A DNA stretch of 64,000 nt from Ectopseudomonas chengduensis. Its GTDB lineage: Bacteria; Pseudomonadota; Gammaproteobacteria; Pseudomonadales; Pseudomonadaceae. The notes under the pieces were generated by a model, which saw only the letters and a program-made list of their open reading frames with translations, was not told the DNA's origin and ran no database searches. Of this stretch, positions 33,756-42,775 are shown one piece after another. Both the position numbers and the translations under genes were made by a program. The first letter of the stretch is position 1. Every line of letters begins with the position of its first letter. The DNA lies in contig NZ_JACFYZ010000010.1 of the NCBI RefSeq assembly GCF_015712065.1, positions 62,001 to 126,000 of the forward strand, read 5' to 3'.

Positions 33756-34658
33756 ATGGACCTGCGCGACCTGGATCTGAACCTGCTAGTGGTGTTCAAC
33801 CAGTTGCTGATCGACCGCCGCGTCTCCACCGCCGCGGAAAGCCTGGGTCTGACCCAGCCCACCGTGAGCAACGCCCTCAGGCGCCTGCGTACAGCCCTGC
33901 AGGACGACCTGTTCGTGCGTACCTATCAGGGTATGGAGCCTACCCCCTACGCCCAGCAACTTGCTGAGCCAGTGTCGCTGGCCATCCATACCCTGCGCGA
34001 GGCGCTGAGTCGCCAAGACAGTTTCGACCCGCTAACCAGCGAACGCACCTTCACCATCGCGATGACCGATATCGGTGAAATCTACTTCACCCCGCGCCTG
34101 ATGGATGCCCTCTCCCGCCTGGCACCAGGCTGCCGCATCAGTACCGTGCGCAACACCTCCGTATCCCTGATCGAGGCGCTGCAGAGCGGCACCGTCGACC
34201 TCGCCGTAGGCCTGCTGCCACACCTGCAGGCAGGCTTCTTCACTCGCCGTCTGTTCCATCATCGTTACGTATGCATGTGTCGCAAGGACCACCCCGTCAC
34301 CAGCGAGCCGCTCACGCTGGAGCGCTTCTGCGCTCACGGTCATGTGCGGGTCATCGCCGCCACCACCGGCCACGGCGAAGTGGACGCACACATGGCGCGT
34401 CTGGGGATAGAGCGGGACATCCGTCTCGAAGTGCCGCACTTCGTCGCTGTGGGCCATATTCTCCAGCGCACCGATCTGCTGGCCACGGTACCCGAGCGCT
34501 TTGCCGAGTGCTGCGTCCAGCCCTTCGGTTTGGTGGCCCTGCCCCACCCCGTGCAGCTACCGGAAATCGATATCAACCTGTTCTGGCACGCCAAGTATCA
34601 CCGAGACTCCGCCAACCGCTGGCTCAGGCAACTGATGTTCGAGCTATTTGCGGACTGA
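33756..34658 (+). CDS. nahR: NahR/SalR-like LysR-family regulator of salicylate metabolism
   Basis: 300 residues. The N-terminal helix-turn-helix contains RRVSTAAESLGLTQPTVSNALRRLR. The effector domain includes FTIAMTDIGEIYFTPRLMD and IAATTGHGEVDAHM, which closely resemble NahR as I remember it. NahR binds the nah/sal promoters and activates them with salicylate. The start MDLRDLDLNLL matches the family; the upstream ATG at 33744 gives four extra residues and lacks support. It is divergent from nahG, as in sal operons. Confidence 0.92.
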   Translation: MDLRDLDLNLLVVFNQLLIDRRVSTAAESLGLTQPTVSNALRRLRTALQDDLFVRTYQGMEPTPYAQQLAEPVSLAIHTLREALSRQDSFDPLTSERTFTIAMTDIGEIYFTPRLMDALSRLAPGCRISTVRNTSVSLIEALQSGTVDLAVGLLPHLQAGFFTRRLFHHRYVCMCRKDHPVTSEPLTLERFCAHGHVRVIAATTGHGEVDAHMARLGIERDIRLEVPHFVAVGHILQRTDLLATVPERFAECCVQPFGLVALPHPVQLPEIDINLFWHAKYHRDSANRWLRQLMFELFAD

Positions 34659-34731
34659 CGGCGCCCGAAGTGCCTGACAGCCCATTGCCTGCCATGAGGG
34701 ATCGGGCTGACTGCCGAGTCCTGCGACGGAC

Positions 34732-34959
34732 TCAATACACGCAGCTCTCGCCCTGGCGCAGATACACCAGGGTATGGATCTCGCCGTGTGAATCCTCATA
34801 GACCATGGTCGCCTCGCCCACCTCACAGCCCTGAGGCATCTCGATCGAAATGACCCTGGCGACATCCATGGCCTGGCCATAATGGTATGGCTGCGCATCG
34901 TCGGCGACTGCCCACTGAGCGACAAGTGTCACGCCGATCATCCAGTATCTTGCTTTCAT
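34732..34959 (-). CDS. DUF2790 small exported protein
   Basis: 75 residues with a signal peptide (MKARYWMIGVTLVAQWAVA, cleavage probably after AVA). A short DUF2790 domain follows: YHYGQAMDVARVISIEMPQGCEVGEATMVYEDSHGE, ending YLRQGESCVY. The family is largely confined to Pseudomonas, periplasmic and of unknown function. The two Cys residues could form a disulfide. It converges with nahR and seems independent of the salicylate genes. Confidence 0.88.
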   Translation of the reverse strand: MKARYWMIGVTLVAQWAVADDAQPYHYGQAMDVARVISIEMPQGCEVGEATMVYEDSHGEIHTLVYLRQGESCVY

Positions 34960-35115
34960 GCTGCACCTCGTAATGACTCGATGAGCATCAGCTTAAGGAG
35001 TGGTTCCGGCAAGAAACAGCGAACTCCAGGCAAGGTAGTTTTGCCTTTAGCGTAATAATCGAAGAGCGCTAAGCGACAGGGCATCAACCCTGGCCACACC
35101 GGTTTGCTCCCAGGG

Positions 35116-36051
35116 TCACGCCCAATAGGTGGGGTTTTCCACCAGGGTTCGATTACCGCGGAATACCAGGGGTAATTGCTCCTTGAGGAACTCCACCCAG
35201 GTTCTCACCTTGGCATCGAGAAAGCGCCGCGACGGGTACAGCGCATAGATACCCCGCTCGTGCAGGCGATGTTCGGCCAGCAGGCGTACCAGTCGGCCCT
35301 GTGCGAAGGCCTTGGCCGCTATCAGGTCCGGCAGTACGCAAATACCCATACCCTCTCCTGCCGCCTGGGCCATCGCCTCGGCGACGTTGACCTGAAATGT
35401 TTCTCCCAGACGGATCGCCCGCTCGACGCCGTTGTCGGTAAAGGTCCAGCTGTCGCCAAAAACCGGGTCGAGCAGGCGCAGGCAGCGATGCTGGCTCAGC
35501 TCGTCGAGAGTCATCGGAATACCGTGCTGCCCCAGGTAGCTCGGCGCCGCACAGACCACGCTGTAGGTAGTGCCGAGCAGTTGAGCGACCAGTTCGGAGT
35601 CGGGCAACTCCCGGGCCAGAGTAATGACCACATCCTGCCCCTCCTCGAGCAGGTCAGGGTGGCGCTGGGAGAGCGTCAGCTCAAGGTTCACTTCCGGGTA
35701 GAGCTCGCTATAGCGGGCGGCCAAGGGTGCAAGTAGATGGGTGCCCAAACCGGTGATCGCGTGCACCCGCAGGCGCCCCCTGGGCATCAGGTAGGCACCA
35801 CCGGCCTCGGCGCCAGCGTCTTCCAGCTCGCTGAGAATATGCCGACAGCGCTCCAGGTAACGGCTGCCTACCTCGGTCAGCCCCAGCCGGCGGGTGGTAC
35901 GTTGCAGTAGGCGTGCCTGCAGATGACTTTCGAGTTCGGACACCTGCCGCGACACCTGCGCGGTGGACAAGCCCAGCGTCTGTGCAGCAGCCGTGAAGGT
36001 GCCCGCGTCCACCACGCGAGTAAACACCCGCATTGCCTGAAAAACATCCAT
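35116..36051 (-). CDS. LysR-family transcriptional regulator
   Basis: 311 residues. The N-terminal helix-turn-helix region reads MDVFQAMRVFTRVVDAGTFTAAAQTLGLSTAQVSRQVSELE, which is the AaeR/CrgA-like subgroup. A periplasmic-binding-protein-like effector domain follows. It diverges from the HlyD/DUF2955 pair, which it probably controls, as AaeR controls aaeXAB. The effector is unknown; an aromatic acid would fit the neighbourhood. Confidence 0.87.
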   Translation of the reverse strand: MDVFQAMRVFTRVVDAGTFTAAAQTLGLSTAQVSRQVSELESHLQARLLQRTTRRLGLTEVGSRYLERCRHILSELEDAGAEAGGAYLMPRGRLRVHAITGLGTHLLAPLAARYSELYPEVNLELTLSQRHPDLLEEGQDVVITLARELPDSELVAQLLGTTYSVVCAAPSYLGQHGIPMTLDELSQHRCLRLLDPVFGDSWTFTDNGVERAIRLGETFQVNVAEAMAQAAGEGMGICVLPDLIAAKAFAQGRLVRLLAEHRLHERGIYALYPSRRFLDAKVRTWVEFLKEQLPLVFRGNRTLVENPTYWA

Positions 36052-36198
36052 CTGACTGTTACCTATTTAGTAAGTGTTCTTTGCATAAGACGGCTATTTT
36101 TGCATGAAAGCATGGGAAATATACTGCCGCCTTCGCGGGCCGGCCCGGACTTTCCAGCGTGCGCCCGTCCCCCGACGCTTTGCTTAACCGAGGTATTC

Positions 36199-37260
36199 AT
36201 GACTCCCGATCAACGATTTGCCCGCTGGGTTCAAATCGCTATCTCGGCCCTAGCCTGTTGCTTCATCTACTTCCTAACCGCCGACCTGAGCATGCCGTTG
36301 ACACCACAGGCGCAGTTGACCCGACCGGTACTGAAGGTCGCGCCGCGGGTCGCAGGCCAGGTCAGTGAGCTGGCGGTGAGCAATAACCAGTACGTACAAC
36401 CTGGCCAGTTACTGTTTCGCCTCGATCCGCAGCCATTCGAGCTGGAGGTGCAGCGGGCCGAGTTGGCGCTCGAACAGGCACACCAGGACAACACTGAACT
36501 CGATGCCCTGCTGGCCGCCGCCCGTGCCGAGGTCAGCGCGGCCCAAGCCAAGTCGAACGAGTCGGGCGCTCAGGCCCTACGCCTGTCGCGCCTGCTCGAA
36601 CGCCAGCATGTCTCGCGCCAGGCCTACGATGCGGCCGAAGCGCAGCATCTGATGGCCCAGGCCCAACTGCGTACGGCGCAGGCCAGAGTCCGTGAACTGC
36701 AGGCCCGTCGCGGCGGCGCCGACGGTGCCAATCTACGGCTACGCCAAGCCCGCAATGCACTGCTCCGGGCGCACCTGCAGCGGGACTACAGCGAGGTTCG
36801 CGCCGAACGTGGCGGCGTGCTCAGCAACCTGCAGCTCACCCCCGGCACCTTCGTCGCGGCAGGAACGCCGGTGGCCGCTCTGGTCGAGGACCGCCTGGAC
36901 ATCATCGCCGACTTCCGCGAGAAGTCCCTGCGCTACATCGGCGTCGACACCCCAGCCGTGGTCGTATTCGACGCCCGTCCAGGCGAGCTGTTCAGCGCCC
37001 GGGTCAGTCATTTCGACGCCGGAGTCCGGGAAGGCCAGATCGATGCCAACGGCGAGCTGGCAACGCCCGCGCAATCCGAGCGCTGGGTTCGCGACGCGCA
37101 ACGACAACGCGTGCACCTGGCACTCGATGAAGAGCTGCCGTTCCTGCTGCCCACCGGGGCTAAGGCCACGGTTCAGCTGAAGCCCTTCGACAACCCGCTG
37201 GTGAACCTCGCCGCTACGCTGCAGATCCGCCTGATCAGTTGGTTGCACTATGTCTACTGA
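36199..37260 (+). CDS. HlyD/EmrA-type periplasmic adaptor of an efflux pump
   Basis: 353 residues. One N-terminal membrane segment (about 10-30) is followed by the first lipoyl half (APRVAGQVSELAVSNNQYVQPGQLLFRLDP), an alpha-helical hairpin (about 90-200, Ala/Glu/Gln-rich), the second lipoyl half, and a beta-barrel domain (VVFDARPGELFSARVSHFDAG). The start is the ATG after AGGTATTC; the longer frame upstream reads back into the regulator gene. The gene overlaps the DUF2955 gene by 11 bp, so adaptor and inner-membrane partner are coupled. This is like AaeA with AaeB, which exports hydroxylated aromatic acids. Confidence 0.88.
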   Translation: MTPDQRFARWVQIAISALACCFIYFLTADLSMPLTPQAQLTRPVLKVAPRVAGQVSELAVSNNQYVQPGQLLFRLDPQPFELEVQRAELALEQAHQDNTELDALLAAARAEVSAAQAKSNESGAQALRLSRLLERQHVSRQAYDAAEAQHLMAQAQLRTAQARVRELQARRGGADGANLRLRQARNALLRAHLQRDYSEVRAERGGVLSNLQLTPGTFVAAGTPVAALVEDRLDIIADFREKSLRYIGVDTPAVVVFDARPGELFSARVSHFDAGVREGQIDANGELATPAQSERWVRDAQRQRVHLALDEELPFLLPTGAKATVQLKPFDNPLVNLAATLQIRLISWLHYVY

Positions 37261-38326
37261 ACCCTCCGCGGCGGCACACACACTTGCCGAAAGGGCCACA
37301 GCGCCCCGTTTGTCACTGGGCAAGAACGACCTGCGCCAGTGTCTGCGCATCGCCACTGGCGGCAGTCTGGCCTTTGTCCTGTGCAAGCTGTTCGACCTGC
37401 AGTACGGTGCCTTCTTCTGCGTCTATCCGATGCTACTGCTCGGCCTGGTGCCGCGCCTGACTGCCCACCTGATGCGCCAGTTCTTCACCCAGGGACTGGT
37501 CGTCAGCCTGGAGGTCGCGTTGCTCTACGGTCTGTTCGGCGGCCGACCGCTGCTGATGATTCCGCTGGTGTTCTTGCTGTTTCTCTACCGTTTCGCGCTG
37601 ATGGCCAGCGGCCCGAACTTCCTGTTCGGCGCCCTCGGCGCAGTATTTCTGTCGATCCAGCTGAACTTCGCCAGCTACCCGCACACCGACGTCATCGCCA
37701 TGCTTGGGAGCAATGGCCTGGCCATCGTGCTGGCCGCAGCGATCGCCGTGCTGATGTTCTACCTGTTTCCCGACTGCGAGCCGCGCCCCGCACGCACGCC
37801 GCCGCCCAAAGACCGCGCCAGTCGGCGCCACGAGGCACTGCTCGGGGCAACGGTGGCGACGCTGTCGTTCAGCGTATTCCAGTGCCTGGATCTGCAGGAC
37901 TCGCTGTCGGCTCAGGTCGCCAGCATCCTGCTGTTGTTTCCCATGCACTGGAACGGCTCACGCTTCGCCGGCCGTACCCGTGCGCATGGCACCCTGCTCG
38001 GCTGCGTGATTGCCCTGCTGATCATGCTGCTGCTCTATGATCACCACGACCTACTGCCGCTGGTCGCCCTGCTGCTATGGATCGCCGCCATGGTCTGCGC
38101 GCGCTGGCACATGCTGGAAAAGGGGGTGCCCGGCGTCGGCTTCGGCGCTTTGACCACCCTGGCCATCCTGTTCGGCCAGTCGCTTACGCCCAGCCACGAC
38201 ATCATATTTGCGACCCTCTACCGGCTGAGTTCGGTGTGTGTCTCGGTGCTGTTGACCCTGTTCGTCGTGTTCATGGTGCACCGCTTGCTCAACCGCTTTG
38301 TCACTACTCGCCACAGCAGCCATTGA
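37250..38326 (+). CDS. DUF2955 inner-membrane protein (FUSC/AaeB-like efflux component)
   Basis: 358 residues. About ten membrane segments lie in two clusters, split by a hydrophilic loop (CEPRPARTPPPKDRASRRHE, about residues 178-197). The DUF2955 and fusaric acid resistance families share this two-block plan. Coupled to a HlyD adaptor, it is probably the pump subunit of an aromatic-acid or drug exporter; an outer-membrane channel is not encoded here. Located between the salicylate genes, it may prevent accumulation of salicylate or fusaric-type acids, but that is inferred. Confidence 0.85.
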   Translation: MSTEPSAAAHTLAERATAPRLSLGKNDLRQCLRIATGGSLAFVLCKLFDLQYGAFFCVYPMLLLGLVPRLTAHLMRQFFTQGLVVSLEVALLYGLFGGRPLLMIPLVFLLFLYRFALMASGPNFLFGALGAVFLSIQLNFASYPHTDVIAMLGSNGLAIVLAAAIAVLMFYLFPDCEPRPARTPPPKDRASRRHEALLGATVATLSFSVFQCLDLQDSLSAQVASILLLFPMHWNGSRFAGRTRAHGTLLGCVIALLIMLLLYDHHDLLPLVALLLWIAAMVCARWHMLEKGVPGVGFGALTTLAILFGQSLTPSHDIIFATLYRLSSVCVSVLLTLFVVFMVHRLLNRFVTTRHSSH

Positions 38327-38548
38327 AGCCAACAGCTGCGGCCACGGCGATTGTCAGATCAGCGCGCGTTTTTCCTGCTCGTACACAAAGCCGGCGACCG
38401 CGCACCGCTACAATTTGTTATCACGCGTGCAACACTTTCGCGGCAAGACGCGCTTGGCCGTGGATCCGAGCGTTTTACGATCATCTGGGAGAAATGATGC
38501 GAACGCGCGTGAACCGGCGAATCCACTTGCTCCGCCGGCCCCGAAACA

Positions 38549-40000
38549 TCAGAAGGGATAAGGCTGATCAGATGGCTCAACAGTGACCCACTTGATTTCT
38601 GTGAACTCGTCAATCACAGCGCTTCCATCGAAACGGCCGTATCCACTCTGCTTCATACCACCATAGGGGGCCTGCGCTTCGTTTTGTACGGTGGCGCCGT
38701 TGATGTGGACACAACCTGCATCCAACCGACTTGCCAGCTCAAGCGCTTTGGAGACATTGGCGCTGAAAATTGCAGATGAGAGGCCATAAGCCGTGTCATT
38801 GGCCACTTCCAACGCCTCCTCTGCCCCGTCGACACGAACGATCGTGGTAATAGGACCAAAGGTTTCCTCGTCGTAGATTTCCATGTCCTTGGTCACGCGG
38901 TCGACTAGCGTGGGCTGCATCAAGGCACTGTCGGCGATACCGCCCGCGGCGATGACAGCCCCTTTGCCGAGCGCATCTTCGATCAGATGGTTGATCCGCT
39001 TTACCGAGCCCTGGGCGATGACCGGTCCGACTACGCAGGTCGGAGATGCGGTGGGGTCGCCAAGCTCCAGTTTGCCGATTCGCTCGGAAAACTTACTCAC
39101 GAATTCGTCGGCAACACGCTGATCGACCACGAAACGCTCGGTCGACATGCAGATTTGCCCTTGATACAGGAACGAGCCGAATACTGCGGCATTCACTGCG
39201 CCGTCGATATCGGCATCCTCCAGCACTACGAAAGGAGCCTTGCCACCCAACTCCAACAAACAGCGCTTGAGATGGGACGCACAGGTTTCGGCGATCATGC
39301 GGCCGACCTTGGTGGAGCCCGTGAAGTTGACCCGGCGCACGGTATCGTGGGCCACCAACGCTTCGGTGACAGCCGATGCGTCTTCGGGCGCGGTAATCAG
39401 GAAATTGAGCACACCCGCCGGCAGGCCTGCCTCAATGAAGGCATCGGCCACAAGGGCATGAGTGCGAGGACTGTTTTCCGAGCCTTTGAAGATCACGGTA
39501 TTGCCGCACGCCAGCGGATACGCGATAGCGCGAGCCCCCAGGATCACCGGCCCATTCCACGGCACAATGCTCAGCACGGTGCCCACCGGCTGGCGAAGCG
39601 TCAACGAGAAAGCGCCAAGCTTATCGGTTGGAATCGTCTCACCCTTGATTTGAGTAGTGAGCGCTGCAGCCTCGCGCAGCAGATTCGCCGATGCACCTAC
39701 GTTGAACTGCGCCCAGAGCTGCGATGCGCCAATTTCCTCAGCCATGATCCGGCAGAATTCCGACATCTTGGCCTCGAGGACATCCGCTGCTGCGAGCAGG
39801 AGACGACGCCGCTCGGTCGGTCCGGTCTTGGACCATTTGCGGAATGCTCGCTCGGATGAGGCCGCGAGCCGTTTTGCGTCTTCCAGGGTGCAGGCAGCCG
39901 CAGTGCTGACCAGTTTGGCGGACACAGGGTCAAGCCGTTGGATCGTCTTGCCTCCGGTAGCGTCCAGCTTGATATTGTCGATTACCAGTTGTGCACTCAT
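38549..40000 (-). CDS. nahF: Salicylaldehyde dehydrogenase (NahF-like aldehyde dehydrogenase)
   Basis: 483 residues of the ALDH superfamily. It has the active-site Glu region LELGGKAPFVVLEDAD, the catalytic Cys in FLYQGQICMSTER, the NAD-binding NFTGSTKVGR, and EETFGPIT. The ending AVIDEFTEIKWVTVEP...PYPF and the IKGETIPTDK and LRQPVGTVLSIVPWNG segments match NahF as I recall it. It oxidises salicylaldehyde to salicylate with NAD+, feeding NahG. Vanillin or benzaldehyde dehydrogenase activity is possible. It is 4.9 kb from nahG, separated by an efflux operon, which is unlike the nah plasmid order. Confidence 0.87.
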   Translation of the reverse strand: MSAQLVIDNIKLDATGGKTIQRLDPVSAKLVSTAAACTLEDAKRLAASSERAFRKWSKTGPTERRRLLLAAADVLEAKMSEFCRIMAEEIGASQLWAQFNVGASANLLREAAALTTQIKGETIPTDKLGAFSLTLRQPVGTVLSIVPWNGPVILGARAIAYPLACGNTVIFKGSENSPRTHALVADAFIEAGLPAGVLNFLITAPEDASAVTEALVAHDTVRRVNFTGSTKVGRMIAETCASHLKRCLLELGGKAPFVVLEDADIDGAVNAAVFGSFLYQGQICMSTERFVVDQRVADEFVSKFSERIGKLELGDPTASPTCVVGPVIAQGSVKRINHLIEDALGKGAVIAAGGIADSALMQPTLVDRVTKDMEIYDEETFGPITTIVRVDGAEEALEVANDTAYGLSSAIFSANVSKALELASRLDAGCVHINGATVQNEAQAPYGGMKQSGYGRFDGSAVIDEFTEIKWVTVEPSDQPYPF

Positions 40001-40218
40001 TTCTAGACCTTTTAGACAGTAGGAAAATTGTGTGACGCGACCGCATTCAGTCGGCAGCTCCGGGCATACGCAGAATGGGACTGCGCTGCGCAGCTGCGTC
40101 AGTGATTGCGCGACTACGCGTAGCCGGATCTGCTACCCGGCTATTGAAGATGGGCGTTGTGCCCACCCTGCGAGCCAACTCCAGGCGAGAAGGCATCACG
40201 TCCACGGCAATGGCGGAG
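40001..40218. other. Short interval upstream of nahF
   Basis: It probably carries the nahF promoter. CTGCGCTGCGCAGCTGCG (around 40080-40100) is self-complementary in part. No NahR box could be assigned by eye. It abuts the nahG scar. Confidence 0.4.
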
Positions 40219-40320
40219 TCATGCGGCCAGGGCCGCTTTCCAGCCTAAACGGCTGTAGGCCAAGTTCAGGTCTTGCTGCAGATCGTGATTCCACAGCCAG
40301 TCGAATCGGCTGACGAAGAC
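40219..40320 (-). pseudogene. C-terminal scar of a second salicylate hydroxylase gene
   Basis: On the minus strand the frame reads VSRFDWLWNHDL then QQDLNLAYSRLGWKAALAA and stop. This parallels the end of the intact nahG (ASRFDWLWNHDLDADVRDARARLGW). Upstream of this point the similarity ends. It shows that a second nahG copy once lay directly upstream of nahF, as in a nah-type order, and was deleted down to about 33 codons. Confidence 0.8.
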
Positions 40321-40368
40321 TGCGTCACAACGATGGGGTCGCAAGGTGCCCACTTCAGCGATAGCCCG

Positions 40369-41283
40369 CTAACCCAGCAGCTCGACCATGTCCTGGGTCA
40401 AGGTGCGCTGCTCATTCAGGCGCCGAACGATGCGCTCGACCGTCTCCAGCCGCACCGCGGCGCCGGCACGCATCTCTGCCATGGCGCCCAGGGCCGCGGC
40501 GGACTTCTCCAGGCCGGTGCTGGTGGACTGGCCGATGTGTTCGACTCCCGTCCGCGCCTCCTGCGCCGACTTCTGCAGGCTGCCGGCGATCTGCTGGATC
40601 TCGCCGCTGGACTCGTTGGCGCGCTGGGCCAGGTGACGCACTTCGTCGGCGACTACGGCGAAGCCGCGGCCATGCTCACCGGCGCGGGCCGCCTCGATGG
40701 CCGCGTTGAGCGCCAGCAGGTTGGTCTGCTTGGCGATGTCCTGGATGCTGCCGACGATGGCGCCGATGCGCATCGACTGTTGCGACAGTTCGTCGAATAC
40801 CTGATCGATGGTGCCCATGTAGCCGGCCAGCTCGCGGATCGCCGCCTCGCAGGCCTGGATGCTGGCGGCGCTGAACTGCACCTTTTCTCCGCCCGCGCGC
40901 GCCAGTTCAGTGGCGAAGAGCATGTCCTGCTCGGTGCGCAGGATGCTCTCGAGCAACTTCGCCAGGGGTGCGCGTAGCGGCAGGCCAGGGTCGGAAGGCG
41001 GCTCGGGAGCAGGCGCCGCCAGCAGCACCGGCGGTTCAGGCTCAGGCGCCGGTGGCGGCGCTGGCGCTGGCGCTGGTGGCGGCAACTCGACCAGGATCGG
41101 CGGCAACCTGTGGTAGAGCAGGCCGGCCAGGGCGACGCCGGCCAGCGCCAGGGCCGCCAGTGGGCCGTGCAGGCCGCTGTCCAACAGCAGCAGGCCGGCT
41201 GCGGCCAGCGCCGCCGTCGCTTGCAGCAACGCCGCCAGCGGCTTCTGCCAGTTTCGGGCAGGGGCGTCGGTCTTCTCGTTCAT
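40369..41283 (-). CDS. Methyl-accepting chemotaxis protein with short N-terminus
   Basis: 304 residues. Two closely spaced hydrophobic segments (about 15-58) are followed by a Pro/Ala/Glu-rich linker (PAPAPPPAPEPEPP, about 65-100) and a cytoplasmic signalling domain. The hairpin tip carries QTNLLALNAAIEAARAGEHGRGFAVVADEVR. No HAMP or sizeable periplasmic sensor domain is present. The stiff linker in place of a HAMP is unusual. It is encoded 17 bp downstream of livF on the same strand, so it may sense the transporter or its binding protein. The start is the ATG at 41283; a longer open frame in front is livF in another frame. Confidence 0.87.
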   Translation of the reverse strand: MNEKTDAPARNWQKPLAALLQATAALAAAGLLLLDSGLHGPLAALALAGVALAGLLYHRLPPILVELPPPAPAPAPPPAPEPEPPVLLAAPAPEPPSDPGLPLRAPLAKLLESILRTEQDMLFATELARAGGEKVQFSAASIQACEAAIRELAGYMGTIDQVFDELSQQSMRIGAIVGSIQDIAKQTNLLALNAAIEAARAGEHGRGFAVVADEVRHLAQRANESSGEIQQIAGSLQKSAQEARTGVEHIGQSTSTGLEKSAAALGAMAEMRAGAAVRLETVERIVRRLNEQRTLTQDMVELLG

Positions 41284-41300
41284 CGTCAGTCTCCCCGGCG

Positions 41301-42017
41301 TCACAGGCCAATATGTTCCTGGAGGATCTGCGGCTGGCACTTCAGCTCGACGCTGGGCCCGTCGAACACCACCCGTCCCTTGACCATGATCATGCTGCGG
41401 TCGGTCAGGTCGAGCAGCACGTTGACGTTCTTGTCCACCACCAGAGTGGCGATACCGCTGGCCTTGATCAGGCGGATCACGTCCCAGATCTCCTTGCGGA
41501 TCAAGGGCGCCAGGCCCTCGGTGGCCTCGTCGAGGATCATCAGTTCGGGGTTGGTCAGCAACGCGCGGCCGATGGCGACCATCTGCTGCTCGCCGCCGGA
41601 AAGGTTGCCGCTCAGGTGGGAGAAGCGCTCGGCCAGGCGCGGGAAGGTCGCCAGCACCCGCTCCAGGTTCCAGTCGCGGCGCCCGTCCAGGCCCGGGCGG
41701 GCGGCCATGATCAGGCTCTCGCGCACGCTCAGGTTGGGGAACATGCCGCGGCCCTCTGGCACATAGCCGATACCGCGGCGGATGATCTGGTGGGTGGCGC
41801 GGCCGCTGCAGCGCTCGCCGCGGATCAGCACCTCGCCGCGGCGCGCCGGCGTCAGGCCGAGCAACGAGCGAATGGTGGTGCTCTTGCCCATGCCGTTGCG
41901 GCCCATCAGCGCCAGGGTCTCGCCCGGCTGGATCTGCAGGTCGACGCCATGCAGCACATGACTGTTGCCGTAATAGGTGTGCAGGCCGGTGGCCTGCACC
42001 AGGGCTTGTGCGCTCAT
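41301..42017 (-). CDS. livF: Branched-chain amino acid-type ABC transporter ATPase LivF
   Basis: 238 residues. Walker A is GRNGMGKST, the signature NLSGGEQQMVAIGRALL, Walker B LMILDEATEGLAP; the switch region reads TLVVDKNVNVLL, where most homologues have a Glu-His pair (VVEQN-type in LivF). The gene begins one base inside the livG stop. In this family LivF and LivG power LivHM with a periplasmic binding protein. The substrate here may be an aromatic acid or amide rather than leucine, as liv-type systems in catabolic clusters often are. Confidence 0.92.
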   Translation of the reverse strand: MSAQALVQATGLHTYYGNSHVLHGVDLQIQPGETLALMGRNGMGKSTTIRSLLGLTPARRGEVLIRGERCSGRATHQIIRRGIGYVPEGRGMFPNLSVRESLIMAARPGLDGRRDWNLERVLATFPRLAERFSHLSGNLSGGEQQMVAIGRALLTNPELMILDEATEGLAPLIRKEIWDVIRLIKASGIATLVVDKNVNVLLDLTDRSMIMVKGRVVFDGPSVELKCQPQILQEHIGL

Positions 42018-42775
42018 CAGAATTGCTCCTCGCCGTCGCCCAGATAGGCCTGCTGTACCGCCGGATCGTTGCGCACCTGGTCCAGCGGGCCACTGGCCAG
42101 CAGCTCGCCGTTGACCATCACGGTGAGACGGTGGGCGATGCTGAACACCGCATCCATGTCGTGCTCGACCAGGACCATGGCGTACTGCTGCGACAGTCTG
42201 GCGAGCAGTTCGACCACCCGCGCCGATTCGTCCTTGCCCATGCCGGCCATGGGTTCGTCGAGCAGCAGGAAGCTCGGCTCGGTGGCCAGTACCATGCCGA
42301 TCTCCAGTTGGCGTTGCTCGCCATAACTCAGGGCATCGGCCAGGGTGTCGCGGTGGGCGGCCAGGCCGCAAAGCTCCAGCGCCCGTTCGGCGCGCTCGCG
42401 TACCTCGACATAGGCCTCGCAGCGGCGGAAGAAACGAAAGGAGTTCTTCAGCCGCGACTGCGCCGCCAGCCAGCAGTTTTCCAGGCAGGTGAAGCTGGGA
42501 AAGATGTTGGTGCGCTGGAAGCTGCGGCCGATGCCCAGGTGCGACACCCGGTTGGGCGCCAAGCCGGTGATGTCGCGGCCGTGAAAGAGGATCTGCCCGG
42601 CGCTGGGCTGAAGATGGCCGGACAGCAGATTGACCATGGTGCTCTTGCCGGCGCCGTTGGGGCCGATGATCGCGTGTACCTCGCAGGGCGCCACGCTCAG
42701 GGAAATGTCGTTGACCGCACGCAGGCCGCCGAAGGCCTTGCTCAGTCCGCGGGTTTCTAGAACATGGGCGGTCAT
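42017..42775 (-). CDS. livG: Branched-chain amino acid-type ABC transporter ATPase LivG
   Basis: 252 residues. Walker A is GPNGAGKST, the signature LSYGEQRQLEIGMVLA, Walker B FLLLDEPMAGMG and the switch LVEHDMDAVF. The IGRSFQRTNIFPSFTCLEN segment is typical of LivG. It overlaps livM by 4 bp and abuts livF, so the three are translated as a unit. Confidence 0.93.
   Translation of the reverse strand: MTAHVLETRGLSKAFGGLRAVNDISLSVAPCEVHAIIGPNGAGKSTMVNLLSGHLQPSAGQILFHGRDITGLAPNRVSHLGIGRSFQRTNIFPSFTCLENCWLAAQSRLKNSFRFFRRCEAYVEVRERAERALELCGLAAHRDTLADALSYGEQRQLEIGMVLATEPSFLLLDEPMAGMGKDESARVVELLARLSQQYAMVLVEHDMDAVFSIAHRLTVMVNGELLASGPLDQVRNDPAVQQAYLGDGEEQF

Noticed and set aside
40968..42093. Long frames overlapping the chemoreceptor and liv genes, and the extended 574-codon frame joining livF antiframe to the chemoreceptor
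   Set aside because: The extra N-terminal part is out-of-frame livF; the chemoreceptor has its own ATG at 41283.
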